From: Mycolicibacterium grossiae | GTDB taxonomy: Bacteria; Actinomycetota; Actinomycetes; Mycobacteriales; Mycobacteriaceae | Assembly: GCF_008329645.1 (NCBI RefSeq) | Contig: NZ_CP043474.1 | Span: 4,526,001-4,590,000, forward strand | DNA: 64,000 nt | Direction of reading: 5' to 3' | Shown here: piece after piece, positions 29,325-38,398 of the stretch | Numbering within the stretch: position 1 is the stretch's first letter | How the letters are laid out: every line of letters starts with the position of its first letter | The notes under the pieces: model-generated | Told to the model about the DNA's origin: nothing | The model's input: only the letters and a program-made list of their open reading frames with translations | Databases searched by the model: none | Translations under genes and position numbers: made by a program

Positions 29325-30398
29325 TTGTACGACCAGTCATCCGCACGTCGCGAGAGCTACCCTTTGCCGCCCTTCCGAAACCACCGACTTTCCCCGGCTC
29401 CCATCGCCGTGCTCGGCGCACTGGCGGTTGCCCTCGCCGGCTGCTCGTCGGATCCGGCCGATTCGCCACCGCCGACCATCGCGCCCGCCGTCGCCGCCGA
29501 CTCGCCGCCGGTGACCGGGACACCCGACGGTGCCGTGCTCCCGTTGCCGGGCAACGGCGTCACCAGTGTGTTCGACCGCGGTACCGGTGCGCTGGCGGTG
29601 CTCGTCGGCGACGGGGCCGGTGCGGTGACGCTGGCGGTGGTGCCCGCCAAGGGGCCGGTGCGCACGGTGGCGCTGCCGTCCCCGGCGACGGCGCTGGCAG
29701 CCTCCGGGGACGGCACCGTCTACGCGGCGACGCGCGGCGGCTACCTGCGCGTCGGCCTCACCGCGGCGGTACCGGACGTGCGTCGGGTGACGGTCGACGG
29801 CGCCGCGGACGTGGACTTCACCGCGATCGCGCGCCGCGGTGACGGCCGATTGACGCTGGGCAGCGCCGACGGCGCGGTGTACACGCTGCGCGGGGACGAC
29901 ACCGTGGCGGCGCGGCTGCCGCTGTTCGCGCGCGTCGACGCGTTGGCCGCCCAGGGCGACACCGTGGTGGTGCTCGACCGGGGGCAGACGTCGGTGACCA
30001 CCGTCGACCCGGCGGGCGACGAGGCCGACCACGCGCTGCGGGCCGGCGAGGGGGCGACGACGATCGCGGCCGACGCCGCCGGGCGCGTCCTGGTGGCCGA
30101 CACGCGCGGCGGCGCCCTGCTGGTCTTCGGGGCCGACCCGTTGATGCTGCGGCAGCGCTACCCGGTGGGCGGCGCGCCCTACGGTCTCACCGGCTCCGGC
30201 CGGCTGGCCTGGGTGTCCGAGACGGCGACGAACAGCGTCGTTGGCTACGATCTGGCCACTGGAATACCGGTCGAGAAGGCGCGTTATAGAACCGTTCGGC
30301 AACCGAACTCGCTGTCCTTCGACGACGCCTCGAACACGCTCTTCGTGGTGTCCGGCGCAGGCGGCGGCGTCCAGGTGATCAGGGAGGCGGTGACGTGA
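29325..30398 (+). CDS. lppL: Lipoprotein LppL, YncE/NHL-like beta-propeller
   Basis: This envelope lipoprotein has the lipobox VALAGC (Cys40 counted from TTG 29325, Cys27 from TTG 29364). The mature part is a string of about 45-residue repeats with surface-loop patterns such as DGTVYAATRGGYLRV, DGAVYTLRGDD and AAGRVLVADTRGGALLVFG. These indicate a six- or seven-bladed propeller. A TTG start is unavoidable, because no ATG or GTG gives a full signal peptide. TTG 29325 is preferred for its leaderless -10 and for length 357, near the M. tuberculosis protein as I recall it. It overlaps the DUF5703 gene by 4 bp. Confidence 0.82.
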   Translation: MYDQSSARRESYPLPPFRNHRLSPAPIAVLGALAVALAGCSSDPADSPPPTIAPAVAADSPPVTGTPDGAVLPLPGNGVTSVFDRGTGALAVLVGDGAGAVTLAVVPAKGPVRTVALPSPATALAASGDGTVYAATRGGYLRVGLTAAVPDVRRVTVDGAADVDFTAIARRGDGRLTLGSADGAVYTLRGDDTVAARLPLFARVDALAAQGDTVVVLDRGQTSVTTVDPAGDEADHALRAGEGATTIAADAAGRVLVADTRGGALLVFGADPLMLRQRYPVGGAPYGLTGSGRLAWVSETATNSVVGYDLATGIPVEKARYRTVRQPNSLSFDDASNTLFVVSGAGGGVQVIREAVT

Positions 30399-30652
30399 CG
30401 GCGATTCATCGGGGGCGGATGCCCGCCGGCTGGGAGTCGGATCTCTCCGACGAGTACGAGTGGATTCCGCTGCGGCTGCCGCCCGACGTCACGCGGGTCT
30501 CGGCGTCGACCCGACTGTCGATCGAGGCCGAGTACCGCGGCTGGGAGCTGACGCGGGTGCGGCTGTACACCGACGGCAGTCGACGGGTGCTGTTGCGCCG
30601 CAAGAAGACGGCCGCCGACCGACTCGGCGTCGGCGACCAGCCGGGCGCGTGA
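30395..30652 (+). CDS. DUF5703 family small protein
   Basis: This 85-residue protein matches the short actinobacterial DUF5703 family. Its core is EYEWIPLRLPPDVTR, then EAEYRGWELTRVRLYTDGSR and a basic tail RRVLLRRKK. No catalytic motif is visible. It overlaps lppL by 4 bp and its TGA overlaps the pyrD ATG by 1 bp, so the three genes form one translationally coupled operon. The function is unknown. Confidence 0.75.
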   Translation: MTAIHRGRMPAGWESDLSDEYEWIPLRLPPDVTRVSASTRLSIEAEYRGWELTRVRLYTDGSRRVLLRRKKTAADRLGVGDQPGA

Positions 30653-31713
30653 TGTACGCCCTGCTGCGGCGAATCCTGTTCCTGGTCGCGCCCGAGCGCA
30701 TCCACACCCTCGTCTTCGCCGCGCTGCGCGGCGCGACGGCACCGCAGGGGCTGCGGGCGGCGCTGGCCCGTCGCCTCGCGCCCTCCGACCCGGTGCTCGC
30801 GTCCACGGCGTTCGGGGTGCGCTTCCCCGGGCCGCTCGGGCTCGCCGCCGGCTTCGACAAGGACGGCACGGGGTTGCACACCTGGGGCGCACTGGGTTTC
30901 GGATACGCCGAGGTGGGCACCGTGACGGCGCAAGCACAGCCCGGCAATCCCACGCCACGGATGTTCCGGCTGCCCGAGGACCGGGCGCTGCTCAACCGGA
31001 TGGGCTTCAACAACCACGGTTCGGCGGCGCTGGCGACCCGCATGGCGTCGCGGACGTCGACGGTGCCGATCGGCGTCAACATCGGCAAGACCAAGGCCAC
31101 CCCGGCGACCGAGGCGGTCCGCGACTACGCCGAGAGCGCGCGGCTGCTCGGTCCCGTCGCGGACTACCTGGTGGTCAACGTGAGTTCGCCGAACACCCCG
31201 GGGTTGCGCGACCTGCAGGCGGTGGCGTCGCTGCGGCCGATCTTGGAAGCGGTCCGCGCGGAGACGACGGCGCCGGTGCTGGTGAAGATCGCCCCGGACC
31301 TGTCGGACGCGGACGTCGACGAGATCGCCGACCTCGCGGTCGAACTGGGCCTCGCGGGCATCGTCGCCACCAACACGACGATCTCCCGCGATGGGCTGCG
31401 CACCCCCGGGGCGGCGGACCTCGGCGCCGGCGGCGTCTCCGGCGCCCCGGTCGCCGCGCGGTCACTGGAGATCCTGCGCCGGCTGCACCGGCGCGTCGGC
31501 AACCGGTTGGTCCTCGTCAGCGTCGGCGGCATCGAAAGCGCCGATGACGCCTGGGAGCGGATCGTCAACGGCGCAGCGCTGGTGCAGGCGTACACCGGCT
31601 TCGTCTACGGCGGCGGTCTCTGGGCCAAGCGCGTGCACGACGGCCTGGCCCAGCGACTGCACGCCGGCGGGTTCGGCTCGCTGGCCGAGGCCGTGGGTTC
31701 GGCCACCCGCTGA
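30652..31713 (+). CDS. pyrD: Dihydroorotate dehydrogenase (quinone), class 2, PyrD
   Basis: PyrD oxidises dihydroorotate to orotate in pyrimidine synthesis and passes electrons through FMN to menaquinone. Length is 353. An amphipathic N-terminal helix pair (about 1-40) binds the membrane, as in class 2 enzymes. Motifs include LAAGFDKDGTG, GTVTAQAQPGNPTPRMFRL, NRMGFNNHG, NVSSPNTPGLR (catalytic Ser) and GGIESADDAWERI with AYTGFVYGGG (FMN phosphate). ATG 30652 overlaps the upstream stop by 1 bp. It is Rv2139 by position. Confidence 0.97.
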   Translation: MYALLRRILFLVAPERIHTLVFAALRGATAPQGLRAALARRLAPSDPVLASTAFGVRFPGPLGLAAGFDKDGTGLHTWGALGFGYAEVGTVTAQAQPGNPTPRMFRLPEDRALLNRMGFNNHGSAALATRMASRTSTVPIGVNIGKTKATPATEAVRDYAESARLLGPVADYLVVNVSSPNTPGLRDLQAVASLRPILEAVRAETTAPVLVKIAPDLSDADVDEIADLAVELGLAGIVATNTTISRDGLRTPGAADLGAGGVSGAPVAARSLEILRRLHRRVGNRLVLVSVGGIESADDAWERIVNGAALVQAYTGFVYGGGLWAKRVHDGLAQRLHAGGFGSLAEAVGSATR

Positions 31714-31716
31714 CGC

Positions 31717-32250
31717 CTACTGCTCCTGCTGCTCGTAGGTGCCGTGGATGACGGCGCGGGCGATGGCGTGGCTGAACAGGTTGAAGCCGAGGTAGGCCGG
31801 AGTCGCGTCCTCGGGCAGGTCCAGCTTCTCCACGTCGACGGCGTGCACGGCGATGTAGTAGCGGTGCGGCCCGTGCCCGGGAGGCGGGGCCGCGCCGATG
31901 AAGCGCGGCAGCCCGGCGTCGTTGCGCAGCGTGAGCGCATCGCCGGGGAAGCCGCTGTGGCTGCCGTCGCCGACGCCGGCGGGCAGCTCGGTCACCGTGG
32001 CGGGGAGGTTCGCGACCGCCCAGTGCCAGAAGCCCGAGCCGGTGGGCGCGTCCGGGTCGTACATCGTCACCGCGAAGCTGCGGGTCTCCTCCGGGAAGCC
32101 GCTCCACGCGAGGTCGGGCGAGACGTCCGAGCCGCCGGCACCCATGATGCCGCTGACCTGGTCGTTGCCGAACGGCTGGCCGTCGGTGACGGCCTTGCTG
32201 GTCAGGGTGAAGGTGGGCAGCTGGGGCAGAGCGTCGTACGGCGAAGTCAT
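31717..32250 (-). CDS. YbhB/YbcL-type PEBP protein (Rv2140c/TB18.6 homologue)
   Basis: This 177-residue soluble protein is of the phosphatidylethanolamine-binding family. The ligand pocket segments are YDPDAPTGSGFWHWAVANLP (about 64-83) and GPHRYYIAVHAVD (about 126-138). The family is proposed to bind phospholipid heads or small anions in bacteria; the ligand is not known. GAGAGGA lies upstream of ATG 32250. It is convergent with pyrD (3-bp gap) and follows dapE-like on the same strand. Confidence 0.92.
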   Translation of the reverse strand: MTSPYDALPQLPTFTLTSKAVTDGQPFGNDQVSGIMGAGGSDVSPDLAWSGFPEETRSFAVTMYDPDAPTGSGFWHWAVANLPATVTELPAGVGDGSHSGFPGDALTLRNDAGLPRFIGAAPPPGHGPHRYYIAVHAVDVEKLDLPEDATPAYLGFNLFSHAIARAVIHGTYEQQEQ

Positions 32251-32272
32251 GCGCGTCCTCTCGGTCGGTCGG

Positions 32273-33607
32273 TCAGCAGTGCGACAGGAAGTGTTCGAGT
32301 ACCTCGGTACCGAATTCCAGTGCGTCGACGGGTACCCGTTCGTCGACGCCGTGGAACAGCGCAGAGAAGTCGAGGTCCGGCGGCAGACGCAGCGGGGCGA
32401 AGCCGAAGCAGCGAATTCCCAGTCGTACGAACGCCTTTGCGTCCGTTCCGCCGGACAGCATGTAGGGCACGGGGCGGGCGTCCGGGTCGACGGCGAGCAG
32501 CGCCGCGTTCATGGCGTCGACCAGGTCACCGTCGAACGTCGTCTCCACCGACGGCAGGTCGCGCTCCCAGGTGCGCGTGACGTGCGGGCCGATCAGCTCG
32601 TCGACCTCGCGTTCGAAGGCGGCCTTGCGGCCGGGCAGGACGCGGCAGTCGATCATCGCCTCGGCGGTCGCGGGGATGACGTTGGCCTTGTAGCCGGCCT
32701 TCAGCATGGTGGGGTTGGCGGTGTCGCGCAGGGTGGCGCCGACGATGCGGGCGATGCCTCCCAGCTTGGCGATCGCGCCGTCGAGGTCGGGCGATGCGGG
32801 ATCGAAGTCGACGCCCATCTCCTCCCCCACCGCGGCGAGGAACTGGGCGACCGAATCGGTGAGCACGAGCGGGAACTGGTGACGGCCCAGTCGCGCGACG
32901 GCCTCGGCGACGGCGGTGACGGCATTGTCGTCGTGCACCATCGAGCCGTGCCCGGCGCGGCCACGCGCACTCAGCCGCATCCACGACAGGCCCTTCTCGG
33001 CCGTCTCGATCAGGTACAGGCGGCGTTCGCCCCCGTCGCGGGTGGGCACGGTGAGCGAGAAGCCGCCCACCTCGCCGATCGCCTCGGTGACGCCGGCGAA
33101 GAGGTCGGGCCGGTTGTCGACGAGCCACTGACCGCCGTAGGTGCCGCCGTGCTCCTCGTCGGAGAGGAACGCGAACACCAGGTCGCGCGGCGGGACGATG
33201 CCGGCGCGCTTGAAGTGGCGGGCGACCGCGAGGGTCATGCCGACCATGTCCTTCATGTCCACGGCGCCGCGACCCCATACGTAGCCGTCGGAGACCGCGC
33301 CGGAGAACGGGTGCACGCTCCAGTCCGCCGGTTCGGCGGGCACCACGTCGAGGTGGCCGTGGATCATCAGCGCGCCGCGATCCGGGTCGCTGCCACGCAG
33401 GCGGGCGAAGACGTTGCCGCGGCCCGGTGCGCCGGCCTCGGCGTACTCGGTCTCGTAGCCGACCTCCTCGAGCCGGGCCGCCACCCAGCGCGCGCACTCC
33501 TCCTCGCCCTTGGTGGTCGCGGGGTCGCCGGTGTTGGAGGTGTCGAACCGGATCAGTTCGCTGACGAGGCCGACGACCTCGCTGATGGCATCCGGGGCGT
33601 CCGTCAC
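32273..33607 (-). CDS. M20-family metallopeptidase (DapE2/ArgE-like)
   Basis: This 444-residue zinc hydrolase corresponds to Rv2141c, labelled dapE2. Metal ligands are visible in LMIHGHLDVVP (His and Asp), WGRGAVDMKD, SDEEHGGTYGG (catalytic Glu pair) and GGTDAKAFVRLGIRCFGF near the C-terminus with the last His in LFHGVDERVPVD. The dimerisation lid is about 190-300. The name suggests succinyl-diaminopimelate desuccinylase, but M20 members cannot be separated by motif, and carboxypeptidase or acetylornithine deacetylase activity is equally possible. The start is GTG 33607. Confidence 0.88.
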   Translation of the reverse strand: MTDAPDAISEVVGLVSELIRFDTSNTGDPATTKGEEECARWVAARLEEVGYETEYAEAGAPGRGNVFARLRGSDPDRGALMIHGHLDVVPAEPADWSVHPFSGAVSDGYVWGRGAVDMKDMVGMTLAVARHFKRAGIVPPRDLVFAFLSDEEHGGTYGGQWLVDNRPDLFAGVTEAIGEVGGFSLTVPTRDGGERRLYLIETAEKGLSWMRLSARGRAGHGSMVHDDNAVTAVAEAVARLGRHQFPLVLTDSVAQFLAAVGEEMGVDFDPASPDLDGAIAKLGGIARIVGATLRDTANPTMLKAGYKANVIPATAEAMIDCRVLPGRKAAFEREVDELIGPHVTRTWERDLPSVETTFDGDLVDAMNAALLAVDPDARPVPYMLSGGTDAKAFVRLGIRCFGFAPLRLPPDLDFSALFHGVDERVPVDALEFGTEVLEHFLSHC

Positions 33608-33650
33608 GACCTCATTCGTACACCACCCGGCGGGCCCGCGTCGTGCTGGT

Positions 33651-33680
33651 TTGGGTCCGGGGCCCGGTATCCGATAGCCT
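33651..33680 (+). promoter_or_regulatory. Promoter of tRNA-Leu
   Basis: A -35-like TTGGGT (33651-33656) and a -10 TAGCCT (33675-33680) are 18 bp apart. The tRNA begins 15 bp after the -10. Confidence 0.55.
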
Positions 33681-33694
33681 TAGTCGCCCACTGA

Positions 33695-33780
33695 GTCCGA
33701 GTGGCGGAATGGCAGACGCGCTAGCTTGAGGTGCTAGTGCCCTATTAACGGGCGTGGGGGTTCAAGTCCCCCCTCGGACA
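33695..33780 (+). tRNA. tRNA-Leu (anticodon GAG)
   Basis: The acceptor stem pairs GTCCGAG (33695-33701) with CTCGGAC (33773-33779), followed by A73 and an encoded CCA (33781-33783). The anticodon stem is CTAGC/GCTAG around loop TTGAGGT, with anticodon GAG at 33728-33730, reading CUC. A long variable arm (TGCCCTATTAACGGGCG) and the T-arm GGGGGTTCAAGTCCCCC are typical of class II tRNA-Leu. Confidence 0.97.
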
Positions 33781-33845
33781 CCAGCAGTCCTTAGGGACTC
33801 AGCATCATCGCGCCGCGGCGGCGCGGGCGGATCTCCCGTCACCGC

Positions 33846-33901
33846 CGAGTGTGAATCCGGCGACGCTTCACCTGAGATGCGCGTCGCCAGAATCACACTC
33901 G
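33846..33901. repeat. Long imperfect inverted repeat downstream of tRNA-Leu
   Basis: The arms 33846-33866 and 33881-33901 pair over 21 positions with two mismatches, around a 14-nt loop. It lies 63 bp after the tRNA CCA and 118 bp before the DUF732 gene. It could terminate the tRNA transcript, although no T-tract follows. It could also be a copy of a dispersed palindromic element. No other element is visible in the gap 33784-34018. Confidence 0.7.
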
Positions 33902-34018
33902 AGCATCGCCACCTCTCCTGTTGGGCAGGCGCATCCGCCACCGTTCTGACGCGCGTGTCAGACCCCGGCGGTAACGTTTCGCATGCGGTCGGGGGGCCGC
34001 ATCCAGGGGGTGGAGAGA

Positions 34019-34390
34019 ATGAATCAAGCAGTTCGCATCGTGCTTGCGTCGGCGTGCGTGATGGCCGCCGGCACGGCGCTCGCATCGCCCGCAGCGGCCG
34101 ACCCGATCGACTACGTGATGATGCTCGACGACGAGGGCGTGTACTACGCATCGATGACCGACGTGATAGACCTCGGGAAGTTCACCTGCCGGCTGCTGCG
34201 CTCCGGTGCGCCGGTGCCCGTGGCGTTGGGCACGGTGAGCGACGCCGGGTACGCGCCGTTCGAGGTGGGCATCATCGTCTACGCGGCCGGGTCGACGATG
34301 TGTCCGGACGTGCTGCCCACCATCGAGTCCTGGGCGGCACGCAACCAGGGCGGCGACGTGACGTCGAACGCTCCGGTCAGCCTGCGCTGA
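34019..34390 (+). CDS. DUF732-like small secreted protein
   Basis: This 123-residue exported protein has a signal peptide at about 1-28 (SACVMAAGTALASPAAA), probably cleaved after Ala-Ala-Ala. The mature part has two cysteines (FTCRLL and TMCPD) that could form a disulfide, the usual DUF732 pattern. GGAGAG precedes ATG 34019. Many such proteins occur in mycobacterial genomes, and their role is unknown. It is convergent with nasN, with 3 bp between the ends. Confidence 0.75.
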   Translation: MNQAVRIVLASACVMAAGTALASPAAADPIDYVMMLDDEGVYYASMTDVIDLGKFTCRLLRSGAPVPVALGTVSDAGYAPFEVGIIVYAAGSTMCPDVLPTIESWAARNQGGDVTSNAPVSLR

Positions 34391-34393
34391 AGG

Positions 34394-37300
34394 TCAATAC
34401 ACGTCGCGCACATACCGTTTGGCGGCGACCAGCTCGCGCTTGTAGTCGCGGGCGGCGTCGTCGGACAGCGCGCCGTGCCGCCGGATGATCGCGAGCAGCG
34501 CGTCGTCGACGTCGCGGGCCATGCGGGTGGCGTCGCCGCACACGTAGACGTGCGCACCGTCCTCGAGCCAGCGCCACACGTCGGCGCCGTAGTCGGTCAT
34601 CTTGTGCTGTACGTAGATCCGCTCGGCCTGGTCGCGGGAGAACGCGAGGTCCAGCCGGTTGAGCAGGCCGTCGTCCACCATGTCCTCGAGGTCGTGACGG
34701 TAGTAGAAGTTCTCCGCCCGGTGCCGATCGCCGAAGAACAACCAGTTGGGTCCCCGGTGCCCCAGCGCGCGGCGCTCCTGCAGGAAGCCGCGGAACGGCG
34801 CGATGCCCGTGCCCGGCCCCACCATGATCATCGGGAGGTCGCCGTCCTCGGGCGGCCGGAAGTGCGGCGATGGCTGCAGGAACACCTCGGCGTGCGTGGC
34901 ACGGTCGGCCAAGAAGGTGGATCCGACACCGCCGCGCTGCACCCCACGCGGGGTGCGGTACCGCAGCACGGACACCGTCGTCTGCACCTCGTGCGGACTC
35001 ACCAGCGGACTCGACGCGATCGAGTACGAACGGGGGGTCAATCGCACCAGCGCGTCCAGCCACTCCTCGGGAGCCGCCCGCACCGGGAACTCCTCGACGA
35101 CGTCGATGCCGTTGCGGCCGCACAGCCACTGCTCGCGCTCGGACCGCGCGGTGCCGAGCAGCCGCGCCGCCGCCCGGTCGCCGCACCGTTCCGCCACGAA
35201 CGACAGCAGGCCCGGCGTCACCCGCTGCACGTCGAACGACGCCGCGAGCGCCTCGCGCAGCGCCACGTCGGCGCCGTCGACGTGCACCACCTCGTCGCCG
35301 GACAGCCCGGTGGCCCGCAGCCAGTCCGCCACCGCTTCCGGTGCAGTGCGCACGAAGACGCCGAGCGCGTCGCCGACCGCGTAGCTCACGTCGTGCTCGG
35401 AGACGTCGAAGCCGAACCAGCGCACCTCCTTGGCGGCCGTCGGCGGGGTCAGCAGGACGTTGCGGCTCAGCGGCACCCGCAGCGGCTGGGCGCGGGTGAA
35501 CGGCTGCGCGACGGGCGCGGCCGGGGCCGACGCGGCGGCGGGGCCTTTGGTGGCGGCGGCGGGGGCGGCGGTCCCCCCGCTCGCCGGGCCCAGGACGTCG
35601 ACCAGGCGGTCGGTCCACTGCGCCATGGGCTCGTCGTCGAAGGCCTCGCAATCGGCGCGGTCCACCAGCCGGGTGGCGCCGAGGTCGGCGAACCGGCGGT
35701 CCAGCGACTTGGCGTAGCCGCAGAATTCGTCGTAGGACCGGTCGCCGATGCCCAGCACCGCGAACCGGACCCCGTCCAGCGCCGGGGCCTCGGAGGACTC
35801 CAGACGGTCCCAGAAGTCCGCGCCGTTGTCGGGCGGTCCGCCGTCGCCGAAGGTGCTCGTCACCACCACCACGTCGCGCCCGCCGGTGAGGTCGTCGACC
35901 GCGGCGTCGTTCATCGCCAACAGCCGCGCACCGCCGAGCCGGCCCGCCACCGACGTCGCCAACTCCTCGGCGGTACCGGTCTGCGACGCCCACAGCACCA
36001 GCGGACCGTCGGCCTCGTCTTGGCGCCCCCCGTCGGGGACCGCCCGGGAGTACCGCCCGGCGAGCAGGCCGTCGACCCACAGCCGCACCGCCGCCCGCAC
36101 CGGCGCCGACGGCGGCAACACGGGCACCCCGGTGACCGACGGGCCCAGCGCGGTGAAGAACCCGGCGAGGTACAGCCGTTCCTCCTCGGTCGGCGCGGGA
36201 GCCGGCGCGGCCAGCTCGGCGGGCACGGCGGCCACCGGCGCTAGCGCCACCGCGCAGGCCTTGAACTCGGGTTGCAGCGAGTCGGGGTCGACGGCGTCGT
36301 TGGTGACCGCGTTGATGGTCAGGTCGGGCCCCTGCTCGTCGTTCCAGTGGAACGGTGCGAAGCAGTCCCCGGGCCGCACCCGGTCGGTCACGACCGCAGG
36401 GAGCACCACGCGCCCACGCCGCGACGTCACTTCGACGGACGCACCGTCGACGATGCCGAGCGGCGTCGCGTCCTCGGGATGCACCTCGATGAACGGCCGG
36501 CCGTTGAGCCGGTTCAGCTTGTCGACCCGGCCCGTCTTGGTCATGGTGTGCCATTGATGTTGCAGCCGACCGGTATTGAGCACCAGGGGATAGTCGGCGT
36601 CCGGCCGTTCGGCGGGATCCACGTGCGGACGCGGGTGGAAGACCGCGCGCCGCGACGGCGTCGGGAACGCCAGACGCGGCCGCCGGCCGGTGGCGTCGAC
36701 GTACGCGTCCTGGCTGACGCCGTCGTTGAGATAGCGGATCGGGTTGCGGTCGCCACGGTTCGGCGGCGCCGGCCACTGCACGGGGCTGCTGCGGAGCCGG
36801 TCGTAGTCGACGCCCCGTAAGTCGTAACCCGTCCTGGGATTGGAGAATCGGCGAATCTCGTCGAACACCTCCGCGCTGCTGGCGAAGGCGAAGGCGGCAC
36901 CGAAGCCGAGCTGCTCGGCGACGCGGCAGATGAGCTTCCAGTCCGGCATCGCCTGTCCCGGTGCGGGAATCGACTGGCCGAGTAGGGTCAGGGTGCGGTC
37001 GGAGTTCACCATCACGGCGTCGGATTCGGCCCACAGCGTGGCCGGCAGTACCACGTCGGCGTAGCGAGTCGTGGCGGTGTCGCGGTACGCGTCCTGCACC
37101 ACGACGAGATCGGCCCGCTCCAGTCCCGCGACCGTGACGGCGCGGTTGGGCATCGACGCGACCGGGTTGGTGCAGATGATCCAGCAGGCCTTGATCTCCC
37201 CGGCGGCGAGCCGTTCGAACAGGTCGACCGCACCCGGCCCGAAGTCGGTGCGGATGGTGCCCGCCGGCAGTCCCCACTGCGTCTCGACGAAGGCGCGGTC

Positions 37301-38398
37301 GTCGGCGGACGTGACGGCGCGCTGCCCGGGCAGACCGGGTCCCATGTACCCCATCTCGCGGCCGCCCATGGCATTCGGCTGGCCGGTGAGCGACATCGGT
37401 CCGCTGCCGGGGCGGCAGATGGCGCCGGTCGCGAGGTGCAGGTTGCATATTGCGTTGGTGTTCCAGGTGCCGTGCGTGCTCTGGTTCATGCCGACCGCCC
37501 AGCAGGTCATCCACTCCCCCGCCTCGGCGATCATCGCGGCGACCGCGCGAACGTCGTCCTCGGCGAGACCGGTCAGCTCGGCCACGACGGCGGGTGGGTA
37601 GTCCGCGAGGAACGCGGGCATGGCGTCCCACCCCTCGGTGTGCTCGGCGATGAAGGCCTCGTCGACGTCGCCGTTCTCGACGAGCAGATGCAGGATGCCG
37701 TTGAGTAGCGCCAGATCCGACCCCGGCCGGATCGGCAGGTACAGGTCGGCCTTCTCGGCCGTGGCGGTGCGCCGGGGGTCGACGACGATGAGCTTCGCGC
37801 CGGCCTTGAGCCGGTCGGCCATGCGCAGGTACAGAATCGGGTGGCAGTCGGCCATGTTCGAGCCGATGACGAAGAACAGGTTGGTGTGGTCGAAGTCGGC
37901 GTACGAACCCGGCGGCCCGTCGGCACCGAGGGACTGCTTGTAGCCGGTGCCGGCACTGGCCATGCACAGCCGCGAGTTCGACTCGATGTACTTCGTGCGG
38001 AGGTACCCCTTGGCCAGCTTGGTGGCCAGGTACTGCGCCTCGATCGACATCTGCCCCGACACGTACAGCGCGACGGCGTCCGGTCCGTGCTCGTCGACGA
38101 TCGCGCGCAGCCTCCGGCCGGCCTCGGCGATGGCCTCGTCGACGTCGACCTCGGCGGGTGCGCCGCTGCGGTCGGCGCGCACCAGTCCGGTGGTCAGCCG
38201 GCCCTCGGTGGCCGCCATCATCTCCGCGTGGGTGGCGCCCTTCGTGCAGAGCCGCCCGGCGTTGGTGGGGTGCAACCGGTCGCCGGACACCCGGGCGATG
38301 ACGGGCGCACCGGTGCTGGGGTCGGCGCGGGTCTCGACCGAAATCCCGCAGCCGACCCCGCAGTAGGAACACGCGGTGCGCGTGGTGTGCGACGTCAA
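34394..38398 (-). CDS. nasN: Single-chain diflavin assimilatory nitrate reductase (NasN type)
   Basis: This 1334-residue enzyme reduces nitrate to nitrite with NAD(P)H in one polypeptide. The N-terminal 4Fe-4S cysteines are CSYCGVGC (10-17) plus LCTKG near residue 50. The Mo-bis-MGD catalytic part runs to about 720. After an Ala/Pro linker a flavodoxin-like FMN domain begins near 795 (LWASQTGTAEE). A cytochrome P450 reductase-like part follows, with RSYSIASS (FAD, about 1128) and GPGTGIAPFRGF (NADPH, about 1193). The start is TTG 38398, inside the narK stop overlap. This matches the diflavin monomeric nitrate reductase I recall from M. smegmatis. It runs with narK and is divergent from nirBD. 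Confidence 0.93.
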   Translation of the reverse strand: MTSHTTRTACSYCGVGCGISVETRADPSTGAPVIARVSGDRLHPTNAGRLCTKGATHAEMMAATEGRLTTGLVRADRSGAPAEVDVDEAIAEAGRRLRAIVDEHGPDAVALYVSGQMSIEAQYLATKLAKGYLRTKYIESNSRLCMASAGTGYKQSLGADGPPGSYADFDHTNLFFVIGSNMADCHPILYLRMADRLKAGAKLIVVDPRRTATAEKADLYLPIRPGSDLALLNGILHLLVENGDVDEAFIAEHTEGWDAMPAFLADYPPAVVAELTGLAEDDVRAVAAMIAEAGEWMTCWAVGMNQSTHGTWNTNAICNLHLATGAICRPGSGPMSLTGQPNAMGGREMGYMGPGLPGQRAVTSADDRAFVETQWGLPAGTIRTDFGPGAVDLFERLAAGEIKACWIICTNPVASMPNRAVTVAGLERADLVVVQDAYRDTATTRYADVVLPATLWAESDAVMVNSDRTLTLLGQSIPAPGQAMPDWKLICRVAEQLGFGAAFAFASSAEVFDEIRRFSNPRTGYDLRGVDYDRLRSSPVQWPAPPNRGDRNPIRYLNDGVSQDAYVDATGRRPRLAFPTPSRRAVFHPRPHVDPAERPDADYPLVLNTGRLQHQWHTMTKTGRVDKLNRLNGRPFIEVHPEDATPLGIVDGASVEVTSRRGRVVLPAVVTDRVRPGDCFAPFHWNDEQGPDLTINAVTNDAVDPDSLQPEFKACAVALAPVAAVPAELAAPAPAPTEEERLYLAGFFTALGPSVTGVPVLPPSAPVRAAVRLWVDGLLAGRYSRAVPDGGRQDEADGPLVLWASQTGTAEELATSVAGRLGGARLLAMNDAAVDDLTGGRDVVVVTSTFGDGGPPDNGADFWDRLESSEAPALDGVRFAVLGIGDRSYDEFCGYAKSLDRRFADLGATRLVDRADCEAFDDEPMAQWTDRLVDVLGPASGGTAAPAAATKGPAAASAPAAPVAQPFTRAQPLRVPLSRNVLLTPPTAAKEVRWFGFDVSEHDVSYAVGDALGVFVRTAPEAVADWLRATGLSGDEVVHVDGADVALREALAASFDVQRVTPGLLSFVAERCGDRAAARLLGTARSEREQWLCGRNGIDVVEEFPVRAAPEEWLDALVRLTPRSYSIASSPLVSPHEVQTTVSVLRYRTPRGVQRGGVGSTFLADRATHAEVFLQPSPHFRPPEDGDLPMIMVGPGTGIAPFRGFLQERRALGHRGPNWLFFGDRHRAENFYYRHDLEDMVDDGLLNRLDLAFSRDQAERIYVQHKMTDYGADVWRWLEDGAHVYVCGDATRMARDVDDALLAIIRRHGALSDDAARDYKRELVAAKRYVRDVY

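Noticed and set aside
33695..33783. tRNA-Leu as an attachment site of an integrated element
   Set aside because: No integrase lies nearby and no repeat of the tRNA 3' end was seen. The genes on both sides are not element-like.
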